Positions 11,001-19,232 of a DNA stretch of 64,000 nt are shown here, piece after piece. The notes below the pieces were generated by a model that ran no database searches, was not told the origin of the DNA, and saw nothing but the letters and a program-made list of their open reading frames with translations. The stretch comes from Nostoc sp. KVJ3 (GTDB lineage: Bacteria; Cyanobacteriota; Cyanobacteriia; Cyanobacteriales; Nostocaceae), in assembly GCF_026127265.1 (NCBI RefSeq), contig NZ_WWFG01000001.1:1556501-1620500 (forward strand), in the 5' to 3' direction. Position numbers and translations under genes: made by a program. How positions within the stretch are numbered: position 1 is the first letter of the stretch; each line of letters begins with the position of its first letter.

Positions 11001-13418
11001 CATCTCCTCTTTGCAGCTCATATACAGTATTGGAAAGAGCATTTCAATAACACATTACCATCATTATTAGAAGCATTAAAAGATGGATTAGATAATGGTG
11101 ATACTGAGTACGCAGGCTATGCTGCAATGCATTTATGTCATCATACTTTATGGGTAGGTGAATACTTACCAGAAGTTCATCGAAAACAAGAGAAATACAT
11201 TCAGATTGCTGGTAAAGAAATCGCACATGAGTTTTGCAGAGAATTCGGAAGTATTTGGAAACAGTTAACGGAAAATTTATTGAATATCGGGAAAGAACGA
11301 GTGTATTTGATCGGTGATAGTTTTAATGAACATCAGAGACTATCTAAACTAATCCACGACAATAGTCATAATCCTTTAGTTGCTGTTTACGTGTCCAAAC
11401 TAATTCTTCACTATCTTTATGGTGAATATAGTCAAGCTCTCGAAAAGGGGAATTTAGCATACCCTCATACCTTAGCAATTCCTGGGGTCTTTTCAGTGTT
11501 TATCCACAATTTATATTGGTCATTATCATTATTAAAATGTTCTGAAGATGTTGATGAAAATACACGACAAAATTACTGTCAGCAAATAGATCATAATCAG
11601 CAAAACCTACGCCTTTGGGCAAATTATGCCCCGATGAACTTTCTGCACAAATTTCATTTGGTAGAAGCAGAACGACACCGCGTATTAGGTAAAAAACTAG
11701 AAGCAATAAATTTATACGATCGCGCCATATCGGGAGCCAAAGAAAACGGCTATATCCAAGAAGAAGCACTCAGCAATGAACTGGCCGCTACATTCTACCT
11801 GGATTGGGATAAAGAAAAAATAGCTCAAGTATATATGCAAGAAGCATATTACTGCTATGCCCGATGGGGTGCTAAAGCCAAAGTCATCGATTTAGAAAAA
11901 CGCTATCCCCAATTGCTTGCTCCCATCCTCCAGCAAACCCGTTCTCGTTTCTCTACTCACGAAACTATCTTTGCTTTAGAGAGTGTCACATCCACCAGTT
12001 CCCCCAGTACCAGCAGTAGCGTCTCTGTGGCTTTAGATTTAGCTGCCATTCTCAAAGCTTCTCAGACTATCTCTTGCGAAATCGAATTTGAAAAACTGCT
12101 TGCATCGTTGCTTGAAATCGTCATTGAAAATGCCGGTGCTGATAAGTGTGTGTTAATGCTGATGGAGTCAGGTAATTTAATGATTCGAGCATTAGCTCTT
12201 ATGGGTGTGCAAAACGAAATACTCACTAATCCAGAATCAGCTGAAGAGTCAAGATATGTACCAGTTGGCTTAATTAATACTGTCAAACGTAGCTTACAAC
12301 CTACCGTGATTATTGATGCCACAGTCCATTCGCAATTAATTAATGACCCCTATATTCAGCAACAGCAGCCTAAGAGTATCTTGTGTAGTCCGATTTTGCA
12401 TCAGGGGAAGTTGCTTGGTGTGTTGTATTTGGAGAATAACTTAGCCACTGGAGCCTTTACAAGCGATCGCGTTGAACTACTCAATTTACTCTGCGTTCAA
12501 GCTGCCATTTCTCTAGAAAATGCTCGACTTTATGAGCGTTCTCAGCAATATGCTCAACAACTAGAACAGGCATTAAACAATCTGCAAAATGCCCAACTCC
12601 AAATTGTCCAAAGTGAGAAAATGTCAGCACTAGGTAACTTAGTCGCTGGAGTTGCCCACGAAATCAACAATCCCGTTGGCTGCATTATTGGCAACGTTGT
12701 TGCTGTCCAAGATTCCATCAATGAACTATTTGGGCTGATTGACCTCTACAACAATAAATTCCCCCAACCAGGAACTGAAATTGAAGAAGAATTAGAGACA
12801 ATCGACCTGGAATATTTACGGGGTGATTTACCCAAGTTAATCAGAGCGATGAAAGATGGCGGCGATCGCATCAAATCTATCAGCAAGAGTCTTCGTACTT
12901 TTTCGCGTGCCGATAGCGACCAAAAACAAACCTTCAATCTCCACGAAGGCATTGATAGCACCATCTTGATTTTACGCCATCGTCTCAAAGCCAACGAGAC
13001 TCGTCCGGCCATTGAAGTTGTCACTAACTATGGTAATATACCAGTGATTAATTGCTTTCCCGGTCAATTAAATCAGGTATTTATGAATATTATTGCTAAT
13101 GCTATTGATGCCTTAGATGAATCTAATGATGGACGCAGTTTTGAGGAAATTAAAGCCAATCCTAACTGCATTACCATTCAAACATCGGTCGCAAATGAAA
13201 AGGTGAAAATTGCCATTACTGATAACGGTAAAGGGATGAGTGAATCAGTAAAACAAAAGATTTTTGAGCATTTATTTACTACAAAAGCTGTTGGTAAAGG
13301 AACGGGGTTAGGGTTAGCGATCGCTCGTCAAATTGTGGAAGAAATACACGGCGGAAAATTGAGTTTTAACTCTGTTTTGGGTGAGGGTACAGAATTTATT
13401 ATTGAAATTCCGGTATAG
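8034..13418 (+). CDS. Hybrid Ser/Thr-His kinase with GAF domain, unit C
   Basis: A 1794-aa hybrid kinase. I chose the ATG at 8034 because it gives MINPLVSIPGYRISE like the other units and sits 4 nt after the conserved leader hairpin. The open frame also extends back to 7974 through the leader. Order: Ser/Thr kinase (HKDIKPSN, DFS), P-loop GFSGIGKT at about 335-343, Walker B LVMFLDDLQWAD, a helical region, GAF (about 1340-1500), a short coiled linker, and histidine kinase with His1542 in HEINNP. There is no PAS domain. The kinase domain is almost identical in DNA to unit B. The helical region (about 690-1300) and the dimerisation segment GCIIGNVVAVQD are unlike those of any other unit here. 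A terminator-like hairpin follows the stop. Confidence 0.92.
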   Translation: MINPLVSIPGYRISEELYNGSRTLVYRGYRENDSLPVVIKLLKNPYPGFSELVQFRNQYTIAKNLNSPLILTTHSLEAYQNGYALVMEDFGGISLKDYFTHVETLHATSLQEFLEIAIALCNALDILYRERIIHKDIKPSNILINPKTKEVKLIDFSIASLLPRETQSILSPNILEGTIAYISPEQTGRMNRGIDYRTDFYSLGVTFYELLTGVLPFLSNDAMELVHYHIAKSAPLVHVINPKVPSILSEIVSKLMAKNAEDRYQSALGLKFDLENCLHQLQVSGTINDFEIARRDVCDRFIIPDKLYGRETEVSTLLQAFDRVSLGATEMMLVAGFSGIGKTAVVNEVHKPIVRQRGYFIKGKFDQFNRNIPFSAFVQAFQDLMEQLLTESDAQIQQWRNKILESVGENGQVIIEVIPELSRIIGEQPSVSELLGTAAQNRFNLLFQKFTQVFTTAEHPLVMFLDDLQWADSASLNLIQLLMADTSHLLLIGAYRDNEINPAHPLILTLSEIQKTNTTINTIILAPLSQIQINKLVSESLKCSEDLSLTFSQLIYQKTQGNPFFATQFLKALHQDGLILFDFELGCWQCDIALVTQQAVTDDVVTFMAFQLQKLPPSTQNILQLAACIGNQFDLITLAIVSEQHQIETATDLWKALQEGLILPINDIYKYYQEESNNKLVQENDNYSKQIAKYRFLHDRVQQAAYSLIPEHQKTATHLKIGQLLVENYSLIEQEEKLFDIVEHLNKGQELITQANEREALAKMNLRVGHKARNSTAYAAAGDYLQTGIELLDSNCWLHQYELTLNLYIASAEAAYLNREFDKMEHLAAKVLQSAQTILDKIKIYDLKIQYLVVQNRLHNSLELGLQILDELNVEIASPELVKKGVKLPTLSDIDSMLEMNNPYKIAAMQMLISVLPAVFLTTNRFEEFVLTLINLSLEFGRSELACYVYAAYGWLKCGQGEIKDGYHAGKIALKLLEIYESREFKCKVHLLFAAHIQYWKEHFNNTLPSLLEALKDGLDNGDTEYAGYAAMHLCHHTLWVGEYLPEVHRKQEKYIQIAGKEIAHEFCREFGSIWKQLTENLLNIGKERVYLIGDSFNEHQRLSKLIHDNSHNPLVAVYVSKLILHYLYGEYSQALEKGNLAYPHTLAIPGVFSVFIHNLYWSLSLLKCSEDVDENTRQNYCQQIDHNQQNLRLWANYAPMNFLHKFHLVEAERHRVLGKKLEAINLYDRAISGAKENGYIQEEALSNELAATFYLDWDKEKIAQVYMQEAYYCYARWGAKAKVIDLEKRYPQLLAPILQQTRSRFSTHETIFALESVTSTSSPSTSSSVSVALDLAAILKASQTISCEIEFEKLLASLLEIVIENAGADKCVLMLMESGNLMIRALALMGVQNEILTNPESAEESRYVPVGLINTVKRSLQPTVIIDATVHSQLINDPYIQQQQPKSILCSPILHQGKLLGVLYLENNLATGAFTSDRVELLNLLCVQAAISLENARLYERSQQYAQQLEQALNNLQNAQLQIVQSEKMSALGNLVAGVAHEINNPVGCIIGNVVAVQDSINELFGLIDLYNNKFPQPGTEIEEELETIDLEYLRGDLPKLIRAMKDGGDRIKSISKSLRTFSRADSDQKQTFNLHEGIDSTILILRHRLKANETRPAIEVVTNYGNIPVINCFPGQLNQVFMNIIANAIDALDESNDGRSFEEIKANPNCITIQTSVANEKVKIAITDNGKGMSESVKQKIFEHLFTTKAVGKGTGLGLAIARQIVEEIHGGKLSFNSVLGEGTEFIIEIPV
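8337..8364. repeat. Dispersed palindrome inside the unit C kinase domain
   Basis: A perfect 11-bp inverted repeat, GTAGAGACGTT / AACGTCTCTAC, encodes VETLHATSL in the kinase domain. It is the same family as the intergenic palindromes. Confidence 0.8.
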
Positions 13419-13456
13419 TTTTTGGTGATTTTGATTTGTTCTCCAGCAAGGGGTTC

Positions 13457-13495
13457 AGATCCCCGACTTCGCGAAAGTTGTCGGGGATCTTTTTT
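13457..13495 (+). terminator. Terminator-like hairpin after unit C
   Basis: AGATCCCCGAC pairs with GTCGGGGATCT and is followed by a T run. Close copies follow units D and E, so it is also a dispersed repeat. Only about 38 nt separate it from the unit D ATG, leaving almost no room for a separate promoter. Confidence 0.65.
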
Positions 13496-13502
13496 GGGAA
13501 CA

Positions 13503-13529
13503 CTAAATCTGGAAGTCTTAAGGATTTAG
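13503..13529 (+). promoter_or_regulatory. Leader hairpin before unit D
   Basis: CTAAATC and GATTTAG arms end 4 nt before the unit D ATG. The loop differs from the other units but the stem is kept. Confidence 0.5.
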
Positions 13530-13533
13530 CAGC

Positions 13534-16500
13534 ATGGTGAGCATCTTAGTCAATATTCCCGGATATCGCATCAGCGAGGAACTCTACAATGGTTCTAGAA
13601 CCCTAGTTTATCGAGGGTATCGAGAGAGTGACTTGTTACCAGTGGTGATTAAACTGCTAAAAAATCCTTATCCCAGTTTCTCTGAACTCTTATCGTTTCG
13701 CAACCAGTACACGATCGCCAAAAATCTCAACTCACCTCTGATTGTCCAAACTTATAGCCTGGAACCTTATCAAAATGGCTATGCGCTGGTGATGGAAGAC
13801 TTTGGGGGGATTTCTCTCAAAAATTATTTCCCCTCTGTAGAGACGCGATATATCGCGTCTCTACAACAGTTTTTAGAAATAGCGATCGCACTGTGCAATA
13901 CCTTAGATGTACTCTACCGCGAACGTATCATACACAAAGACATCAAACCCGCCAATATTCTCATTAATCCCGAAACCAAACAAGTTAAATTAATCGACTT
14001 TAGTATCGCATCCTTACTACCACGGGAAACGCAGACACTAATCAATCCCAATGTCTTAGAAGGGACACTCGCTTATATTTCGCCAGAACAAACCGGAAGA
14101 ATGAATCGGGGAATTGACTACCGAACTGATTTTTATTCTTTAGGTGTTACTTTTTACGAGTTACTCACGGGAAAATTACCATTCCCATCAAATGATGCAA
14201 TGGAGTTAGTGCATTGTCACATTGCAAAAATTGCACCGTTAGTATGTGAAACTAATTTAGAAATTCCATCTGTAATATCAGAAATTGTCAGCAAATTGAT
14301 GGCGAAGAATGCTAAAGATCGCTATCAAAGTGCATTGGGACTGAAGTTTGATTTAGAAAATTGTTTACATCAGCTACAAGTTGATGGTATGATTAATGGT
14401 TTTGAGATTGGGAAACGGGATGTGTGCGATCGCTTCATTATCCCCGACAAACTTTATGGAAGAGAAACCGAAGTATCAACTCTACTCCAAGCATTTGAAA
14501 GGGTTAGTCTTGGTGCAACAGAAATAATGCTGGTAGCAGGTTTTTCAGGAATTGGTAAAACTGCGGTTGTCAACGAAGTTCATAAACCGATTGTTAGACA
14601 ACGTGGCTATTTTATCAAAGGGAAATATGACCAATTTCAACGCAATATTCCCTTTTCTGCATTTGTGCAAGCATTCCGGGATTTAATGGGGCAATTATTA
14701 ACAGAAAGTGATGCACAGCTTCAGCAATGGAGAAACAAAATATTATCAGCAGTTGGAGAAAATGGACAAGTAATTATTGAAGTTATCCCCGAACTATCAA
14801 GAATTATTGGTGAACAACCACCCGCCATAGAATTATCAGGAACGGCGGCACAAAATAGATTTAATTTATTGTTTCAAAAATTCACTCAAGTTTTTACCAG
14901 CTTGGAACATCCATTAGTGATGTTCTTAGATGATTTGCAATGGGCAGATTCAGCATCGCTGAAGTTAATGCAGCTATTGATGGCTGATACAAAGCATCTT
15001 TTGTTAATTGGTGCGTACCGTGATAACGAAGTCAATCCAGGACATCCATTGATGTTGACTTTGAACGAGATTGAAAAAAAACAAACAACGATTAATACAA
15101 TTACCTTAGCACCACTGAATCAAGAAAAAGTCAATCAATTAGTTGCTGACACACTTAAATGTTCCCAGGATTTGGCATCACCTCTTTCTCGATTAGTGTT
15201 TCAAAAAACTCAAGGAAATCCGTTTTTTTCTATCCAGTTTTTGAAGGCATTGCATCAAGAGCTACTGATTAACTTTAACTCCAAGTCAGGCTATTGGCAA
15301 TGTGATATTGCCCAAGTTAATCAACAGGCAGTTACAGATGATGTTGTTGAATTTATGGCGTTGCAGTTAGAGAAATTACCATTAGCAACCCAGAATATCC
15401 TCAAGTTAGCATCTTGTATTGGCAACCAGTTTGATTTAGCAACTTTGGCAATTGTTTCCGAACAATGCCAAATTAATACGGCGGCTGCTTTGTGGAAAGC
15501 ATTGCAAGAAGGATTTATTTTACCAATTAGTGAGGTTTATAAATTTTATCAAGGAGAAGAAAGGGAGCAATTGGCACTGTCATCTCAGAATATCGAGAAA
15601 AAAATAGCTAAATATGCCTTCTTACATGACAGAGTACAGCAAGCAGCTTATTTCTTGATTTCCGATGAACAAAAAACAGCAACTCATCTTAAAATTGGAC
15701 AATTACTGAGAGAAAATTTGTCTGAGTTAGAGATTGAAGAAAAACTCTTCGATCTGGTTGGGCATTTGAATTTAGGAATTGAGTTAATTAGTCAAGCAAG
15801 CGATCGCCAAGCCCTAGCTCAACTCAACTTCAAAGCTGGCAGTAAAGCCAAAAATGCGACTGCATACACCGCCGCTAGAGTGTATTTCCAAACTGGGATC
15901 GCCTTACTCCAGCCCGACTGCTGGCAAACACAGTACGAATTAGCCTTGAACCTCCATTTGGCAGTAACCGAAGCTAGCTATTTAAATAGTGACTTTGAGA
16001 GCATGGAAGAGATGGCTGGAGTGGTTTTGCAGAACGCCCAGACCATTTTTGACAAAGTGAAAATCTACGAAATTAAAATTGCAGCACTAACGGCTCAGAG
16101 CCAAATATTAGGGGCGATCGCTGTCGGCGCAGATGTCCTGAGTCAATTAGGGGTGGATTTACCGAGTGCGCCAGAGTCAGCCCAAATCGGCAAAGCTCTG
16201 GAATACCTAAAAGAGCAACTCCAAGGCAGAGAAATTTCTGAACTGCTTGACTTACCCGTGATGAGCGATCGCAGAGCGATCGCCGCAATGCAATTATTAG
16301 GAATATTGTTTGCACCAGTATTACTGGGAAATCCGGGTTTAATGCCCCTGTTGAGCGCAACGATGGTGCGGTTGTCGCTCCAGTTTGGCAACACCCCCGC
16401 CTCGACGGTAGGATATGCGATTCACGGTATGGTGCTATGTGCTTTTTTGAGCGAAGTTGAAGCTGGCTACCAGTTTGGTCTTTTAGCTCTCTCGTTGCTG

Positions 16501-19146
16501 GAAAAATTGAACGATCCGGGTATAAAGTGTCTCCCTTTAAGCTTCTTTGGGGCTTTCATCCAACATCGCCAGCAATCGTTTTTGGCAACGCTATCGACGA
16601 TGAAAGATAGCTACACCAATGGTATGGAAACAGGCAGTTTTCTCTACGCTGGCTACAGCATACAATGTTACGAGCATATAGCGCTGTTCGCTGGTGTAAA
16701 TTTAAATACGTTGTCAGCCGAATTAGTTCCTTACAGTGTGGTTCTGACTCAGGCGAAACAAAATGCGGCGTGTATTTTATTGGATACAGTGCGGCAAGTG
16801 GTGGAGAATTTGAGAGAAACAGGGAGCCAACCCCATCGCTTAATGGGCACTGCCTACGATGAAACAATTATGCTGCCAAAGCACCAGCAGGACAACGATT
16901 TCACAGCGATCGCCTACGCCTATACCTACAAGCTGATGCTTGCTGCTCTCTGGGGCAATTATCATGCTGCCCTTGAATATATCACCGGAATCAAGCCCTA
17001 TTTTATGGCAGCAGCAGGGGCGGTACATATTCCCGTTTTCCATTTTTATGCTGCCCTCACATACCTAGCACTCTTCTCCACCCAGCCAGAAGCAGAGAAA
17101 GAGGCAAGGGAGCAGGGAGCAGGGAGCAAGGGGGAAAGTTCAAATGGGGATTTGACCCCACCTGGACGAGAACCACTTAACAGAAGTGGGGGAATCAGAC
17201 ATGAGTTCCGCTCCGCTCCACAGCAGGAGTCAGGGGTCATTTCCCCCCGCTCCCTGCCCCCTTCCCCCTGCCTCTTAGTTGAGGCGCAAACCCACCAAAC
17301 AATTCTGCATCAATGGGCAGAAAATGCCCCGATGAATCACTTGCATAAATGGTATTTAGTGGAGGCTGAACGGTATCGAGTGCTGGGTGAAAAAGTCGCC
17401 GCCAGTGAGTATTATGACCAAGCCATTGCTCTGGCTAAAACACATCAGTTTATTAATGAAGAAGCCTTAGCCAATGAACTGGCGGCAAAATTTTACCTTG
17501 ACTGGGGCAAACAGCGTATCGCTGGGGAATACATGATTGAAGCCTACTACAGCTATATTAGCTGGGGTGCGAAAGCCAAAGTTGCTGACTTGGAAAGACG
17601 CTATCCCCAACTGCTTGCTCCCATCCTCCAGCAAACCCGTTCTCCCCTGTCAATTAATGAAACTGTCTTGGCACTGGGGAATGTCATATCCACTAGCTCC
17701 CCCACTTCCAGCAGCAATGTCTCTGTTGCTTTAGATTTAGCTGCCATTCTCAAAGCTTCCCAAACTCTGTCAGGCGAAATCGAACTCGAAAAACTGCTCT
17801 CAGTATTGCTGGCGATCGCCATTGAAAATGCGGGGGCTGATAAATGCGTATTAATGCTCTTGCAAGACAAGCACTTATTGATCAAAGGGTCAATTACCCT
17901 GGGGACAGAGCCAATCGTGTTGCAGAGTCTTCCTGTTGAAGACAGCCAAGATATTCCCCTGAAGTTGATTTACAAAATCTTGCACAACAGGCAGACCACT
18001 ATGTTAATTGATGCAAGTGCCGATCCGACCTTAGCCAATGACCCCTATATTATTCGTCAGCAGCCAAAGAGTATCTTGTGTAGCCCGATTTTGCATCAAG
18101 GTAAGTTGATGGGCATTTTATATCTAGAAAATAACTTAGTGACGGGGGCATTTACGAGCGATCGCTTACAAGTTCTCAATTTCCTCACTACTCAAGCAGC
18201 AATTTCGCTAGAAAACGCACTATTATATCACAAGTTAGAGGACTATTCCCATACTCTAGAGCAAAAAGTAGAAAAGCGTACCCAGGAAATCACAGAAAAG
18301 GCCACTCAGCTAGAATCAACACTGGAGAAACTTTACTCCACTCAAGCCCAACTAATTCAATCCGAAAAAATGTCCGGCTTAGGACAATTAGTGGCTGGGA
18401 TTGCTCATGAAATTAATAATCCTATTAATTTCATCTATGGCAACTTACAACCAGCAAGTGAATATGTGGCATCTTTAATTGAATTAAATAATTTATATCA
18501 GGAACTTTATCCGCAACCATTGCCAGAAATTGCCGAGAAAATCGCTGATATTGAGCTAGAATTTATATCTGATGATTTACAAAAGCTCCTGTCATCGATG
18601 AGAGTAGGAGCAGATCGCATCCGTCAAATTGTCCTATCGCTACGAAATTTTTCCCGTTTGGATGAATCAGAAATAAAATCAGTAGACATTCATTCTGGTA
18701 TTAATAGCACGCTGTTTATTTTGCAACATCGACTTCAGGGTAACAGTAAACATCCAGAGATTGCAATCATTCAAAAATATGGTCAACTCCCTTTAGTTAA
18801 TTGTTATGCCTCGGCGCTGAATCAAGTCTTTATGAATATTATCAACAATGCCATTGATGCTTTAGAATCATCAGATGAAAATTTCCAGCCGAATATTATA
18901 ATTCAGACGGAATTTACAGAATCCAAAAAGGTAATTATCCGCATTGCAGACAACGGTATAGGGATGAGCAAGTCAGTGCAGAATAAGATATTTAATCCAT
19001 TTTTTACGACAAAACCAGTAGGTAGTGGTACAGGCTTGGGATTATCAACTAGCTATTCGATTGTGGTAGAAAAACATGGGGGTCAATTAAGCTGCACTTC
19101 CGCACCAGGAGAGGGTACAGAATTTATCATTGAAATTCCGTTATAG
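13534..19146 (+). CDS. Hybrid Ser/Thr-His kinase with GAF domain, unit D
   Basis: An 1870-aa hybrid kinase. The N-terminal Ser/Thr kinase has HKDIKPAN and DFS. The P-loop GFSGIGKT is at about 336-343 and Walker B reads LVMFLDDLQWAD. A helical region related to unit B follows (shared PVMSDR, FAPVLLG, ASTVGY). The GAF domain covers about 1404-1560. The histidine kinase has His1625 in HEINNP, DNGIGM and GTGLGLS, and is closest to unit A. No PAS domain was seen. Residues about 1187-1250 (bases 17092-17285) are an in-frame insertion of repeat DNA, rich in Gly, Ser, Pro and Arg, that the other units lack. The start follows the conserved leader hairpin. A terminator-like hairpin lies after the stop. 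Confidence 0.92.
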   Translation: MVSILVNIPGYRISEELYNGSRTLVYRGYRESDLLPVVIKLLKNPYPSFSELLSFRNQYTIAKNLNSPLIVQTYSLEPYQNGYALVMEDFGGISLKNYFPSVETRYIASLQQFLEIAIALCNTLDVLYRERIIHKDIKPANILINPETKQVKLIDFSIASLLPRETQTLINPNVLEGTLAYISPEQTGRMNRGIDYRTDFYSLGVTFYELLTGKLPFPSNDAMELVHCHIAKIAPLVCETNLEIPSVISEIVSKLMAKNAKDRYQSALGLKFDLENCLHQLQVDGMINGFEIGKRDVCDRFIIPDKLYGRETEVSTLLQAFERVSLGATEIMLVAGFSGIGKTAVVNEVHKPIVRQRGYFIKGKYDQFQRNIPFSAFVQAFRDLMGQLLTESDAQLQQWRNKILSAVGENGQVIIEVIPELSRIIGEQPPAIELSGTAAQNRFNLLFQKFTQVFTSLEHPLVMFLDDLQWADSASLKLMQLLMADTKHLLLIGAYRDNEVNPGHPLMLTLNEIEKKQTTINTITLAPLNQEKVNQLVADTLKCSQDLASPLSRLVFQKTQGNPFFSIQFLKALHQELLINFNSKSGYWQCDIAQVNQQAVTDDVVEFMALQLEKLPLATQNILKLASCIGNQFDLATLAIVSEQCQINTAAALWKALQEGFILPISEVYKFYQGEEREQLALSSQNIEKKIAKYAFLHDRVQQAAYFLISDEQKTATHLKIGQLLRENLSELEIEEKLFDLVGHLNLGIELISQASDRQALAQLNFKAGSKAKNATAYTAARVYFQTGIALLQPDCWQTQYELALNLHLAVTEASYLNSDFESMEEMAGVVLQNAQTIFDKVKIYEIKIAALTAQSQILGAIAVGADVLSQLGVDLPSAPESAQIGKALEYLKEQLQGREISELLDLPVMSDRRAIAAMQLLGILFAPVLLGNPGLMPLLSATMVRLSLQFGNTPASTVGYAIHGMVLCAFLSEVEAGYQFGLLALSLLEKLNDPGIKCLPLSFFGAFIQHRQQSFLATLSTMKDSYTNGMETGSFLYAGYSIQCYEHIALFAGVNLNTLSAELVPYSVVLTQAKQNAACILLDTVRQVVENLRETGSQPHRLMGTAYDETIMLPKHQQDNDFTAIAYAYTYKLMLAALWGNYHAALEYITGIKPYFMAAAGAVHIPVFHFYAALTYLALFSTQPEAEKEAREQGAGSKGESSNGDLTPPGREPLNRSGGIRHEFRSAPQQESGVISPRSLPPSPCLLVEAQTHQTILHQWAENAPMNHLHKWYLVEAERYRVLGEKVAASEYYDQAIALAKTHQFINEEALANELAAKFYLDWGKQRIAGEYMIEAYYSYISWGAKAKVADLERRYPQLLAPILQQTRSPLSINETVLALGNVISTSSPTSSSNVSVALDLAAILKASQTLSGEIELEKLLSVLLAIAIENAGADKCVLMLLQDKHLLIKGSITLGTEPIVLQSLPVEDSQDIPLKLIYKILHNRQTTMLIDASADPTLANDPYIIRQQPKSILCSPILHQGKLMGILYLENNLVTGAFTSDRLQVLNFLTTQAAISLENALLYHKLEDYSHTLEQKVEKRTQEITEKATQLESTLEKLYSTQAQLIQSEKMSGLGQLVAGIAHEINNPINFIYGNLQPASEYVASLIELNNLYQELYPQPLPEIAEKIADIELEFISDDLQKLLSSMRVGADRIRQIVLSLRNFSRLDESEIKSVDIHSGINSTLFILQHRLQGNSKHPEIAIIQKYGQLPLVNCYASALNQVFMNIINNAIDALESSDENFQPNIIIQTEFTESKKVIIRIADNGIGMSKSVQNKIFNPFFTTKPVGSGTGLGLSTSYSIVVEKHGGQLSCTSAPGEGTEFIIEIPL
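13837..13864. repeat. Dispersed palindrome inside the unit D kinase domain
   Basis: A perfect 28-bp palindrome with arms GTAGAGACGCGATA and TATCGCGTCTCTAC encodes VETRYIASL. It closely matches the intergenic copy at 62166-62193. Confidence 0.8.
17092..17285 (+). repeat. Repeat-derived in-frame insertion in unit D
   Basis: The stretch holds GGGAGCA-type heptamers (17107-17130), then a block at 17140-17250 whose reverse complement matches the spacer at 61984-62096, including GTGGAGCGGAGCGGAAC and GTTAAGTGGTTCTCGT. It ends in another C-rich heptamer run. Units B and E lack it, and the frame stays open. Confidence 0.8.
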
Positions 19147-19156
19147 TTTAGGGTTC

Positions 19157-19194
19157 AGATCCCCGACTTCTTGAAGAAGTGGGGGATCTTTTTT
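19157..19194 (+). terminator. Terminator-like hairpin after unit D
   Basis: AGATCCCC pairs with GGGGATCT around a CGACTTCTTGAAGAAGTGG core with an inner inverted repeat, followed by TTTTTT. It is a copy of the hairpins after C and E. Confidence 0.65.
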
Positions 19195-19201
19195 GGGAAT
19201 A

Positions 19202-19228
19202 CTAAATCTGGAAGTTTCACAGATTTAG
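19202..19228 (+). promoter_or_regulatory. Leader hairpin before unit E
   Basis: CTAAATCTG pairs perfectly over 9 bp with CAGATTTAG. The 3' arm ends 4 nt before the ATG at 19233. This is the longest uninterrupted stem of the five leaders. Confidence 0.6.
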
Positions 19229-19232
19229 CAAC

